From a bacterium (GTDB lineage: Bacteria; Planctomycetota; Planctomycetia; Pirellulales; Pirellulaceae), in the NCBI GenBank assembly GCA_016124445.1, contig WGNR01000001.1, positions 1-64,000 of the forward strand: a stretch of DNA of 64,000 nucleotides, given 5' to 3'. How positions within the stretch are numbered: the first letter of the stretch is position 1; every line of letters begins with the position of its first letter. The position numbers were made by a program, and so were the translations under genes. The notes below the pieces were generated by a model. That model made no database searches. It was not told the origin of the DNA and saw only the letters and a list, made by a program, of their open reading frames with translations. Of the stretch, positions 51,209-59,944 are shown piece after piece.

Positions 51209-53106
51209 GCTTTTGGGCCCAAGTCATCACGAGCAATCTTGCCATGGCCTCCTTGATCGGCGGCCTGGCTTGGCTGGTTGGCCGTAACGGCCGCTTGGCT
51301 CCGCTCGCGCATACACTTTGGCTGCTATTCTTCATCAAGCTGATTACGCCTCCGCTGATTACGATTCCGTTGCCTGTGCCGGAAAACTGGTGGTTTATGG
51401 AGGTCGCCACTGCCGCCAATGAAACGGCTGATTCAACCTCGTTGCCGCATCTCCAGAATAGTCCCCCGCTGAAACTCGACCCCGCTTCAACCGCCGTAGA
51501 AACTTCTGCTCCGGTCACGGCATCGACCGGACATTACTTTTCCCAAGTAACCTGGACGCATTTGATCGTTGGCGTCTGGCTGGTCGGAGTTTTTTGGTTC
51601 GTGATTCGTAGCGGCGTGAAGATAATCCGGTTCCATCAACTTTTGCGGCATAGCGGTACCGTTGACGAAGAGGCAACCCGCTTTGTTCACGAATTGCTGG
51701 AAAAGGCGGGCGAAGCGACCACCCAGCAGCGCGGTCCCCAGGTGCTTCGTGTGCCGATCCGTGTTTCGCCCATGCTCTTCGGCCTGGGACAGCAGGCACG
51801 TATCGTCTGTCCGCAGCCATTGTGGGATGCATTCGGCGAGGAAGAACGAGAAGCGTTCCTAGCCCATGAGGCGGCCCACTACCACCGCCGCGACCATTGG
51901 GTCCGCTGGCTCGAATGGTCGGTGACCGCGATCTATTGGTGGTTCCCCGGTGTCTACTTCGCGCGACATCAATTGGAACGGCACGAGGAAGCATGCTGCG
52001 ATGCCTGGGCGGTTCGCATGTTGGCGACTTCGCCCCGGCAATACGCCGAGGCACTGCTCCAAGTGGTCGACTTCATCAGCGAATACCGGGTCGGCATGGT
52101 CCGCCTGGCCAGCGGCATGCAGCCCACCTACACGCTGGAAGAACGCCTGCACCTGATCATGAAGGGAGGCTCGTCGATCGAACAGGCCCGACGACTTCGG
52201 AATTGGCTGGCCGTGGCTTACGTCGTTTTTTGCCTGTTGCATCCGATCGTGAAGCCGTATCGAAGTTCAACCACCTCAGCACGCGACATGGCGGCCAACT
52301 TACCGACCGTTGGCGAGAACCAACACTCAACGCAAGTGTCACTGAATGCGGGGGTGCGAGACGACCAATCGCTTGACTTGCCCCCGGCACCGGAAGGATT
52401 CTGGAACCGCCGTCCACAGCGCCGCTGGGCCGACGTTACGTTGTCGCTGCCCGGAGCGCACTTGATTGCCGACACGGACGAAGGAATTCGTTTTGTCACG
52501 GCGAAAGGAGAGACGCTCCATTTCCGCCCTCAAGAGTTGACCGCCGTGGCTGAAGTTGCCGCCACCAAACGCGTGCTGATTGGAAACGAACAGGGACAGA
52601 TCCGCCTGTGGGATCTTACGGCCGGCATGCCTGTTTCGCTGATCGGATCGCATCCGGCCGCGGTGACGAGTGTTGCCTATCATGAAACGACCGGCGTCGT
52701 TTCTGCTGACGGCGCTGGCTCGGTGATGCGTTGGGATATGCAATCAGGCCAGGTGCTCGCGACCTGGGCCGAATCTTCCCAGCCGGTGCAATCGGTCCGT
52801 GTTTCAAACGATGGCGGCACGCTGGCGATTCTCAGTGGCCAGTGGGAAGACCTGAGCAGCGGGCAACAGGTTTATCTGGTCGAGAGCCAATCGCTCAAAA
52901 CGAGTAACGTGCTGATCGTACCGCCTGCAACCGCGGTGGTACTTGCTTCACCGACCGCCGGCTGGGTCGCGGTGAATTGGTCTGGCGCGGTAAGGGACCT
53001 GGAAAGTGGATTGCTGTTGGCAAACATTCCCAAGCACGAGGTTTCTGCCTTGGTCTTCTGTCAGGACTGCCCGTTGCACCTTCTACCTGGAAAGGAAAGC
53101 CGATGA
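51205..53106 (+). CDS. M56 (BlaR1-like) peptidase with WD-like repeats
   Basis: A 633-residue protein. Several N-terminal membrane helices (LAMASLIGGLAWLVG, LWLLFFIKLITPPLITIPL, LIVGVWLVGVFWFVI) surround the M56 zinc-peptidase motif HEAAHYHRRDHW (HExxH at 221-225) and the third ligand region RHQLERHEEACCDAWAVRML. Instead of the penicillin-binding sensor of BlaR1, the C-terminal part contains WD40-like blades: VLIGNEQGQIRLWDLTAG, AAVTSVAYHETTGVVSADGA, SVMRWDMQSGQVLATW. The presumed role is sensing an extracellular signal and cleaving the BlaI repressor. It overlaps BlaI and the following gene by ATGA. Confidence 0.88.
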   Translation: MSFWAQVITSNLAMASLIGGLAWLVGRNGRLAPLAHTLWLLFFIKLITPPLITIPLPVPENWWFMEVATAANETADSTSLPHLQNSPPLKLDPASTAVETSAPVTASTGHYFSQVTWTHLIVGVWLVGVFWFVIRSGVKIIRFHQLLRHSGTVDEEATRFVHELLEKAGEATTQQRGPQVLRVPIRVSPMLFGLGQQARIVCPQPLWDAFGEEEREAFLAHEAAHYHRRDHWVRWLEWSVTAIYWWFPGVYFARHQLERHEEACCDAWAVRMLATSPRQYAEALLQVVDFISEYRVGMVRLASGMQPTYTLEERLHLIMKGGSSIEQARRLRNWLAVAYVVFCLLHPIVKPYRSSTTSARDMAANLPTVGENQHSTQVSLNAGVRDDQSLDLPPAPEGFWNRRPQRRWADVTLSLPGAHLIADTDEGIRFVTAKGETLHFRPQELTAVAEVAATKRVLIGNEQGQIRLWDLTAGMPVSLIGSHPAAVTSVAYHETTGVVSADGAGSVMRWDMQSGQVLATWAESSQPVQSVRVSNDGGTLAILSGQWEDLSSGQQVYLVESQSLKTSNVLIVPPATAVVLASPTAGWVAVNWSGAVRDLESGLLLANIPKHEVSALVFCQDCPLHLLPGKESR

Positions 53107-54125
53107 TCCGTGATTATCTTTTCTGGTGTCCCTTGGCGATCGTTTTATTAATGCTGGCAATGGGCAGCCGCGCAGCTAATGCAGAGGAACCTGCTGACCA
53201 CAAGGCCGAAAAGGTCGCCCAGCGCTGGGTGCTGATCGCTTGCGGGCTTCCCGGCGATGAAGAGCACCGCGAACGACTGACCAACGCCTGCCGCCAAATG
53301 GTCGCCGGCGCACAGGCAACCTTGGGCGCACAGTCCGATCGTATCCGCCTGCTGGCCGGAGACGAAACGATGCAACAGGCTCTTTCCGCCGAGGTTGAAA
53401 ATGTCGGTATCTGCACGAAGGAATCAATGGCCGCCGCGATAAAAGAACTGGGCACCTCGGCCAAGGGGTCGGATGGATGCTGGGTCTTTCTGTTGGGACA
53501 CGCTCATCTATCCGGTCGGGAAAGCCAATTCAATGTGTCAGGCCCCGACTTCCATCAAGGCGAGTTCGCCCAATGGGCCAAGACGATCAACTGTCGCGAA
53601 CAAGTCTTCTGGCTGACGATGCCGATTAGCGGTTTCTGGATCAAACCACTGTCAGGCGATTCGCGGGTAATCATTTCCGCCACCGAGGCGGACCTCGAGT
53701 TCACGGGGACCGAGATGCCGTACGCCTTGGCCCAGGTGCTGGCCGGCAAGGGAGAATTTTACTCGCTGGAAGATGTCGACCGGGACAAATCGCTGACGCT
53801 GTTGGATTTGTATCTGACCGTCAACCGAGAGATCGACGCCAGCTTCAAGACGCTCTCTCAACTGCAGACCGAACACGCCCAACTGGAAGACAACGGCGAC
53901 GGCCGCGGAAGCGAAGTGCAAACCCCTTACCTGCCGATCCAGGAAGAAACGGCCGAGGAAAGCGATGAAGAACCGACCGCCGAAGGAGAAATCGAGGAAT
54001 CCGAACCTCCTGCCGAAACACTAAAACGCAATCCATTCGGCGTATTTCCCGACGTTAGCCGAACGCTTGAGTCGAACATGGACGGCTACCGCTCGCAGCA
54101 GATTCTTATCAAACAGCCGATATGA
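53103..54125 (+). CDS. Secreted caspase-like pseudoenzyme
   Basis: A 340-residue protein with a signal peptide (FWCPLAIVLLMLAMGSRAANA). The body resembles the C13/C14 caspase-like fold. WVLIACGLPGDEEHRERLTN forms the first strand-helix, DGCWVFLLGHAHLSG carries the His in its typical GH context, and QVFWLTMPISGFWIKPL then SRVIISATEADLE matches the nucleophile-strand region, where the usual Cys is absent. The C-terminal part has a loop DVDRDKSLTLLDLYL and an acidic tail. It is probably inactive as a peptidase and could act as a binding or decoy protein. It starts inside the M56 stop (ATGA), so it is part of the BlaI-M56 operon. Confidence 0.6.
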   Translation: MIRDYLFWCPLAIVLLMLAMGSRAANAEEPADHKAEKVAQRWVLIACGLPGDEEHRERLTNACRQMVAGAQATLGAQSDRIRLLAGDETMQQALSAEVENVGICTKESMAAAIKELGTSAKGSDGCWVFLLGHAHLSGRESQFNVSGPDFHQGEFAQWAKTINCREQVFWLTMPISGFWIKPLSGDSRVIISATEADLEFTGTEMPYALAQVLAGKGEFYSLEDVDRDKSLTLLDLYLTVNREIDASFKTLSQLQTEHAQLEDNGDGRGSEVQTPYLPIQEETAEESDEEPTAEGEIEESEPPAETLKRNPFGVFPDVSRTLESNMDGYRSQQILIKQPI

Positions 54126-54689
54126 TTCCGTTTTGAACTCGGCCGAGTTGCGTGTTTGCTCGACCAATTCAAATGGCTCCGTATCGATCTCTGTCAGGGG
54201 TGACTATTCGCAACAACGCCGTCTCCCTCTTCCATCGCGACAATGGAGATATGCTTCTGCATAAACTTGAGATCATTACGAAAGGTCAGCGTCACGTTGC
54301 ACTGGGATTGTCAGCCTGTCTTACCCGCCTGCGACTACTCCAGCCTGGCCAGATTGCCAGCCCCTAATGGGCCGCGGGTTGTTCTCGTTAAACATGGCGC
54401 AAGAATCTGACGTGCATCTGATTTGGTGGAGTCGATCAGTTCGGGTTTCGTGGCGTAGCCGGGCGTCCATCCAACAGCAGGGACCAATACCGTAACCGAT
54501 CCATGCCTTCAGTTGAGGCAGACCTTAGGTAAATGCTGCGCTGTTATTGACCCTCCAAAGATCTGATATCTAGCCAGTAAACCGCATAAAATCACTCATA
54601 ATTGGTCGCATCCTGACGAACATTGTGGGCTCGGCGGGGTCTTATCGAGTAGATTGAACGGTCGCCAAGGATCATTCACGAGGGAGGCG
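54126..54689. other. Intergenic region
   Basis: About 560 bases between the BlaI-M56 operon and the five-gene MoxR operon. Short frames only; none has a Shine-Dalgarno or family resemblance. No repeat or operator-like site of the types described elsewhere was seen. Confidence 0.5.
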
Positions 54690-55334
54690 ATGGGCTACAG
54701 TCAGTTTCTGGAAATTCTGTTGAGCGAGGGCAGAGCCGTTGTCCCCGAGATGGAGTCGATTCGCGAAGAGTCGCGGGTCGAAGCGGCGAGAATCATTGCT
54801 CATTACGAAGCAATATGGCGTCGTGACTTGCCTCGCTCGTTGCCTGCCATGAATCCGGCCGCGGCAAACTGGGCAGCTGAGAAGCTGTTTCGGGCTTGTC
54901 AGTTTCTCATCTATCGAGACGCCGACGAGGGAGCCATGCAATCGGCGCTACAAGGCAATTGCCCGGTCGTGCCCTCGCCGGAATCTCACTATTCAGTCGA
55001 CTTGACCTTTCGTTTTTTGCCCGATGTTGAGAAATCGGCCAGAGCAGCATCAGGGAAAGACCCGTTGGTAGATACCTTGCGGTCCTGGGCAATCAACTGG
55101 CCGCTCTCGTCGGTTGGCATGCCCAATCTCGGCGAGTTGAACATTGCCGGTTTCGCCGGCAATTGCGGCTTGATGCAAGTCTACGCCGATCGAATTCTGG
55201 CGACCAAGGATCAATCCAGACTTGCCGATCCACGGGTAAAGCAGCATGTATTGGTATCCGTAGGAGCGTACCCAGAATTGGCCATTGGACTCGATCTGGG
55301 GGAAGTATCGACAGAAACAGGAGCGAAGCAGTGA
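54690..55334 (+). CDS. First gene of MoxR-vWA-beta-propeller operon (bpX-like, unassigned)
   Basis: A 214-residue protein with a helical N-terminus (YSQFLEILLSEGRAVVPEME, SRVEAARIIAHYEAIWRRDL) and a mixed C-terminal half (YSVDLTFRFLPDVEKSARAA, LRSWAINWPLSSVGMPNLGE, KQHVLVSVGAYPELAIGLDL). I do not recognise it alone, but its overlap (GTGA) with a MoxR ATPase gene and the next genes points to a small bpX-type component. The start ATG 54690 has GAGGGAGG close upstream; an in-frame TTG at 54654 is an alternative. Confidence 0.6.
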   Translation: MGYSQFLEILLSEGRAVVPEMESIREESRVEAARIIAHYEAIWRRDLPRSLPAMNPAAANWAAEKLFRACQFLIYRDADEGAMQSALQGNCPVVPSPESHYSVDLTFRFLPDVEKSARAASGKDPLVDTLRSWAINWPLSSVGMPNLGELNIAGFAGNCGLMQVYADRILATKDQSRLADPRVKQHVLVSVGAYPELAIGLDLGEVSTETGAKQ

Positions 55335-56509
55335 ATGCCCCTTCTTCCTTTGAAGATACCGCCGAAATCTTGCGGCTGGGAGAAAAGCTAACCGAATCGG
55401 TGCTCCAGCCGATGAAGAAAGCGTTTGTCGGCAAGGACGAGATCATCGATTTGCTCGGTATCTGCCTGGTCGCCCGTGAGAATCTGTTTATCCTTGGTCC
55501 ACCTGGCACGGCCAAGAGTGCGCTCGTTCAACAGCTGGCTCGGAAGATCGATGGCAAGGTCTTCGATTACTTGCTGACGCGTTTTTCGGAACCGAACGAG
55601 ATCTTCGGACCGTTCGATATCCGAAGGCTGCGAGACGGCGACCTGGTCACCAATACCGAAGGGATGCTGCCGGAAGCAACGTTCGTGTTCCTGGATGAGT
55701 TACTCAACGCAAACAGCGCCATCCTCAATAGCTTGTTAATGGTGCTGAACGAGCGGATCTTTCGCCGAGGTCGAGAAACGCGGCACTTGCCAACGTTAAC
55801 CGTTGTTGGCGCGAGCAATCACCTGCCGGAAGACGACGGACTGGGCGCGTTATTCGATCGTTTTCTGCTGCGGGTGCGTAGTGACAATGTTCATCGCGAA
55901 CAGCTCTCGGCGGTTTTATCGGCAGGCTGGCAGCTCGACATGCAGCGAGAGCACTCCGAAGCGGAAGTCACCGTGGAAGACGTACGGCGTCTTAGTTCGC
56001 TTCTGCAGAAAGTTGATCTATCTCAGGTCCAAGCGGTGTACATCGAGTTGGTTCATCGTCTGCGGCACGTCGGTGTCGCAATATCGGATCGCCGCGCCGT
56101 CAAGCTTCAACGAATCCTGGCGGCCAGTGCCCTGCTCTGCGGACGGTTGACCGTCAACCGAACCGATCTGTGGGTACTGAGGCATATCTGGGATACCGAA
56201 GAACAGCAGGACGTGCTGACATCGATCATCGACGATGTCCTGCAAAATGCCACCGAGGAAGAAAAGAAGACTGCGCACCCCCGCAGCTACGATAACGACG
56301 CACCGGATCCCGAACGTTTAGCCGCGGAACTTCAGCGTGTTGAGCAGCGTCTGGAGCAAGAAACGCTTCCGGCCACCGATCGAGCATTTATGCTGGACCA
56401 ACTTGGCCTATTGGCCGCGCGTTGCCAATGGGTAAGTGATGCGCAGCAGCGCACCTTTCTAGAGTCGAAAGCCAACGGCCTATTGGAACGATTGGGAGAA
56501 ACCACGTGA
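55331..56509 (+). CDS. MoxR-family AAA+ ATPase of the bpX-type operon
   Basis: A 392-residue AAA+ ATPase. Walker A is LGPPGTAKSALV, Walker B is TFVFLDELLNANSAILNSLL, and sensor 1 is TVVGASNHLPEDDGLGALFD with the arginine finger region DRFLLRVRSD. It belongs to the RavA/MoxR side of the family, in which Walker A has GTAKS. The start is the GTG at 55331 that overlaps the previous stop (GTGA); a frame open from 55163 is read inside the previous gene. It would power the vWA and beta-propeller proteins encoded next. It is not closely similar to the MoxR protein at 40766-41806. Confidence 0.92.
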   Translation: MNAPSSFEDTAEILRLGEKLTESVLQPMKKAFVGKDEIIDLLGICLVARENLFILGPPGTAKSALVQQLARKIDGKVFDYLLTRFSEPNEIFGPFDIRRLRDGDLVTNTEGMLPEATFVFLDELLNANSAILNSLLMVLNERIFRRGRETRHLPTLTVVGASNHLPEDDGLGALFDRFLLRVRSDNVHREQLSAVLSAGWQLDMQREHSEAEVTVEDVRRLSSLLQKVDLSQVQAVYIELVHRLRHVGVAISDRRAVKLQRILAASALLCGRLTVNRTDLWVLRHIWDTEEQQDVLTSIIDDVLQNATEEEKKTAHPRSYDNDAPDPERLAAELQRVEQRLEQETLPATDRAFMLDQLGLLAARCQWVSDAQQRTFLESKANGLLERLGETT

Positions 56510-57225
56510 GTTGGCACGTCTGGCGACTCAAGCGAGAAGACGTCGTAAAGTTGGCCCATGTTCGATACCTGCCAGGACTGGAAGTACGCGAGTCGGATGG
56601 GCTCGTTTGGCTTCGAGCAAACGAGCCCTCGGACGAACTTCAGGCAAAGCTGGTCCATCTACCGGCAATTCAAAGCGTCACGCTGGCCGATGGACAACTT
56701 GTAGATCGGGGGAAACGAGTTCCTCAGGGGTATCTTCCCGAAGATAGCTGGGTGCGCCTGACCGATTGGATTCAAATTCGCTTGCCAACCGGCGGGTTCA
56801 GCGGCCTTTTGCCTGAGTCAGTGCCTCTGCGAATGCAACGTCAAGATCGGGTTCAACGGACCGATATTATGCTGACTTCCTTCTTTGCCTGGGATCTGTA
56901 TGCAACCTCGGCTCCCCAGGTCCGATTAGACCAACTGGCATTTGCAGTCAATGCTACCCAGCAGGTCGTCGTACGGGGAACTCCCCTGCCGCCGATCCAA
57001 GGCGTACATTTCGTGACGCATGGCCCAATTGCTGTCGAAGCAGGATGGACCTGGTCCCCGGCGATCGCCCTTGAAGTGCTGGCCCAGGTAATGCAACTGC
57101 AATCAGGTCAAACTTCGCTCCTCTATTCCAACGGAAGCTGGACCGTCCTGAACGAAGTTGATTTCGCAAAAGCAACGAGGGCATCGGTCAGAGCCACGGC
57201 AGAGGAGCTAAACAATGCTCCCTGA
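56506..57225 (+). CDS. bpX-type component of the ternary system
   Basis: A 239-residue protein starting with GTG 56506 in a GTGA overlap with the MoxR stop. Features: LPGLEVRESDGLVWLRANEP, then SWVRLTDWIQIRLPTGGFSG and LPESVPLRMQRQDRVQRTDI, and a C-terminal GVHFVTHGPIAVEAGWTWSP. It resembles the small bpX domains found between MoxR and vWA proteins in the MoxR-vWA-beta-propeller systems. The exact bpX subtype cannot be given without a profile search. It overlaps the next gene by 11 bases. Confidence 0.65.
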   Translation: MSWHVWRLKREDVVKLAHVRYLPGLEVRESDGLVWLRANEPSDELQAKLVHLPAIQSVTLADGQLVDRGKRVPQGYLPEDSWVRLTDWIQIRLPTGGFSGLLPESVPLRMQRQDRVQRTDIMLTSFFAWDLYATSAPQVRLDQLAFAVNATQQVVVRGTPLPPIQGVHFVTHGPIAVEAGWTWSPAIALEVLAQVMQLQSGQTSLLYSNGSWTVLNEVDFAKATRASVRATAEELNNAP

Positions 57226-59944
57226 AATCGCGACTGCCAAGAAGTATCTGCTTCCTCCGCTTCAATCGTTTTGGAAATGGCAAGACGATGGGGATGTGAT
57301 CACGTCCAGATCCGGTGCGACAATCGTTTTTCGCGAGGAACTGGCGGCGATTCTAGAGCAACTCGCACCCAGTGGGCTACCAACGCTCAACACCGTGCTA
57401 TTGGTGCTGGCGATGATGCGCGACAGCAATGCGGTTTCGTTTTCAGCGTTGTTAAGCACCATGCAACCAAAACACTTAACGGACCCCATCGCGTCGATGC
57501 TTTCCCACCCGAACGGATTTCGCAAGCTGACCGCGTTGCCTCCCGAGCTACGGAGTTCGATTGATGCGAAGGCGAACATCTGCAAAGTCATCTTCGAGGA
57601 CTTCGAGCCCACCGTGCCCAGCGACGATGCAGGCTGCGTCATTCAGTATCTCAAGCATGGAATCCACGAAGTCCTGGACGATCCTAAAGCGTTCACTCCG
57701 AGTCACAACCGACTGTCGCTGGCAGATCTGCACAGGCTCAAGACTGGCTTGTTGGCAGTCAGCGAGAGGTCACTGACAACACGGCAACGGACATCGCTCG
57801 ACGTTCTGCCCCAAGCGGCCGAAATCGAGCTTCCGCTGGGCCAGCATGTTCGGCAGATAATCGACAAGTTGCACGACGACACCGAACTTCAAGGCCTGGC
57901 CCGATTGGCTCGCCAATTGATGGCCGCGCTGACACTGCCTCGCAAACTGGCTGATCCCGAAGAGATTCCCTTGGGAGGCGTCTCCGATATTTCCAATCGA
58001 GGCTCACTCGATCGCTTGCTGCTCACGGAACTTGTCCACGACGACTTGGTTCTAGCCGCCCGTATTGGCTCGAACGAAGCGATGTACCTTCGCCGCGAGT
58101 CGCCTCCGCGCGATGCCTCCCGCGAATTCTCGATCTTGCTGGATAGCGGAATTCGCATGTGGGGCATTCCTCGGGTTTTTGCCACTGCGGTTGGCCTGGC
58201 TTTGATCGCAAATGCCGACGAACACACACGCCTGAACGCCTTTCGCTCCAAGGGCAAACAGGTCGAAGCGGCTGATTTTTTGTCGCGGGAAGGACTTATC
58301 CACCACTTGGAGGTTTTAGAGCCGCACATCCATCCAGGGGAATCGTTGGAAGCGTTCGCCCAGAAGGTCAGCGAGGGAGACAATTCCCAGCCAATTATTG
58401 TCACAACCAGCGATGTGTTGGAGGACGAATCGTTTCAACAGGCCTTGGCGAAGATATCGTTTCCGACGATGTACATCGCCACAGCCGAACGCAGCGGTGA
58501 CTTCTGCCTGATCGAGAAGAACGAAAGAGGTCGGAAGGTTGTTTGCCAGATCCAAATCGATCTGAATCGCGTGCTTAACAATCAAACGCCCAAATCGAAG
58601 CCGTTGATTGATTCCGCGTCGACGGCTGGCCTTCCCGCGATCTTTTCCGTCAAGCCATTTCCGCTTTTGTTATCGGCAAGCTCACCTCAAGATCAACTTG
58701 CCTACTTGGGCGATCGAGGCGTACTGGCCTTCATCAAGGATGGTCGCCTGATGCACTGGCACAGTCAAAAACATGTCGGTGCAACCGAATTGCAATCAGG
58801 TCTTCCGCCGGGCAAGTTGATTTGGCAATCGTATCAGCGATCCGCAAACGAGATTTTTGCGTTGATACATGCGCGATCCAATGACGAACGTTACCTGATT
58901 CAGGTGAACCTTGAGAGCGGCGATTGCTGCGTCGCCAATATAGGAATTGCCGGCGGCTGGACACCAATGGCCGTCCAAGGAGGCGTTTTGATCGCTTGGA
59001 TGAATGGTGATTTCATCGCGGTCGACACGCGTTCCGGAGAGATAATTCAGAAGCAGTCCTGGCCCTATCAAATGACCCAGCTCAATGGCCGTTTCTGCTG
59101 GACCAGCCAAATCAACGCCTGGTATGCCGCATCCTACACCGGAAGTGGAATTGACCTAGAATTGGTATTCGGCAGGGATTCGCTGGTGCACATGTTTGAA
59201 TGTGATGGCGTCGAAGGCCCCGTTGGCATCACGCACGATGGGAATGTGTACTATACGGCCACCGGCGAGACCTGGGAGTGCTTGCCGCCGCCAGCCAGAC
59301 CGCCGATTAAGGTAATGAATGTCATCAGCCACGACTGCCGGGCTTGGATTACCACCAAAGGAGCTGGTTCGTTCGTAGTCGACGTGAAAAAACGGACCCG
59401 CCAGATGCCTCCGACAGGCCGGTGGCACGACGCACTGCATCCCGAGGCTTCCAAGTTCATCACGCCGACGAATATGCGCCATCGCCTCACGCATATTGCC
59501 GTTGAAAAAGCTGTGGGCCTCCCTCGCTTGGTCTTAAAAACACACAAGGGTACCAAGCTTCCGCTGGAAATATATCCGAAGGGGAATCACCCACCCGATC
59601 GCCTGATTCTTGCTAGCCGCTACGTCAATGACAATTCAGAGATGACGCAATGGCAAGCATTCAAACCATGGAACGTGCCTGAGGCAGGCTTTCAACTGAG
59701 CCGAGCTGCATGGAACGACGGAAGTGAAGCAATTCTGGATAGCCGGGGCCTGCTGCATTTGAAGTCCGCGAACACAACCATACCAGAAGTCACCATTGCA
59801 CTTGCTGATGGAATCCTGGGCGGCTGGACCTCGGACGGACAATTGTGGGGAAACCCATACTTCACCGACAAAGGCTTCGATGTATCGGTCCATAGCAAAG
59901 TACTAGTGCAAACGATTGGCGGCTTCATCCAGGAAATCGTGTAA
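57215..59944 (+). CDS. vWA/beta-propeller protein of the ternary system
   Basis: A 909-residue protein. The middle (about residues 270-450) looks like a vWA domain: REFSILLDSGIRMWGIPRVF, where the MIDAS DxSxS reads DSGIR, so metal binding is doubtful, and QPIIVTTSDVLEDESFQQAL. The C-terminal half (about 470-909) is strand-rich with repeated blades such as LAYLGDRGVLAFIKDGRLMH, VQGGVLIAWMNGDFIAVDTR and EGPVGITHDGNVYYTATGET, a beta-propeller. The N-terminal 250 residues are helical. The start ATG 57215 lies inside the preceding gene. This composition is that of the central component of MoxR-vWA-beta-propeller systems. Confidence 0.72.
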   Translation: MLPEIATAKKYLLPPLQSFWKWQDDGDVITSRSGATIVFREELAAILEQLAPSGLPTLNTVLLVLAMMRDSNAVSFSALLSTMQPKHLTDPIASMLSHPNGFRKLTALPPELRSSIDAKANICKVIFEDFEPTVPSDDAGCVIQYLKHGIHEVLDDPKAFTPSHNRLSLADLHRLKTGLLAVSERSLTTRQRTSLDVLPQAAEIELPLGQHVRQIIDKLHDDTELQGLARLARQLMAALTLPRKLADPEEIPLGGVSDISNRGSLDRLLLTELVHDDLVLAARIGSNEAMYLRRESPPRDASREFSILLDSGIRMWGIPRVFATAVGLALIANADEHTRLNAFRSKGKQVEAADFLSREGLIHHLEVLEPHIHPGESLEAFAQKVSEGDNSQPIIVTTSDVLEDESFQQALAKISFPTMYIATAERSGDFCLIEKNERGRKVVCQIQIDLNRVLNNQTPKSKPLIDSASTAGLPAIFSVKPFPLLLSASSPQDQLAYLGDRGVLAFIKDGRLMHWHSQKHVGATELQSGLPPGKLIWQSYQRSANEIFALIHARSNDERYLIQVNLESGDCCVANIGIAGGWTPMAVQGGVLIAWMNGDFIAVDTRSGEIIQKQSWPYQMTQLNGRFCWTSQINAWYAASYTGSGIDLELVFGRDSLVHMFECDGVEGPVGITHDGNVYYTATGETWECLPPPARPPIKVMNVISHDCRAWITTKGAGSFVVDVKKRTRQMPPTGRWHDALHPEASKFITPTNMRHRLTHIAVEKAVGLPRLVLKTHKGTKLPLEIYPKGNHPPDRLILASRYVNDNSEMTQWQAFKPWNVPEAGFQLSRAAWNDGSEAILDSRGLLHLKSANTTIPEVTIALADGILGGWTSDGQLWGNPYFTDKGFDVSVHSKVLVQTIGGFIQEIV

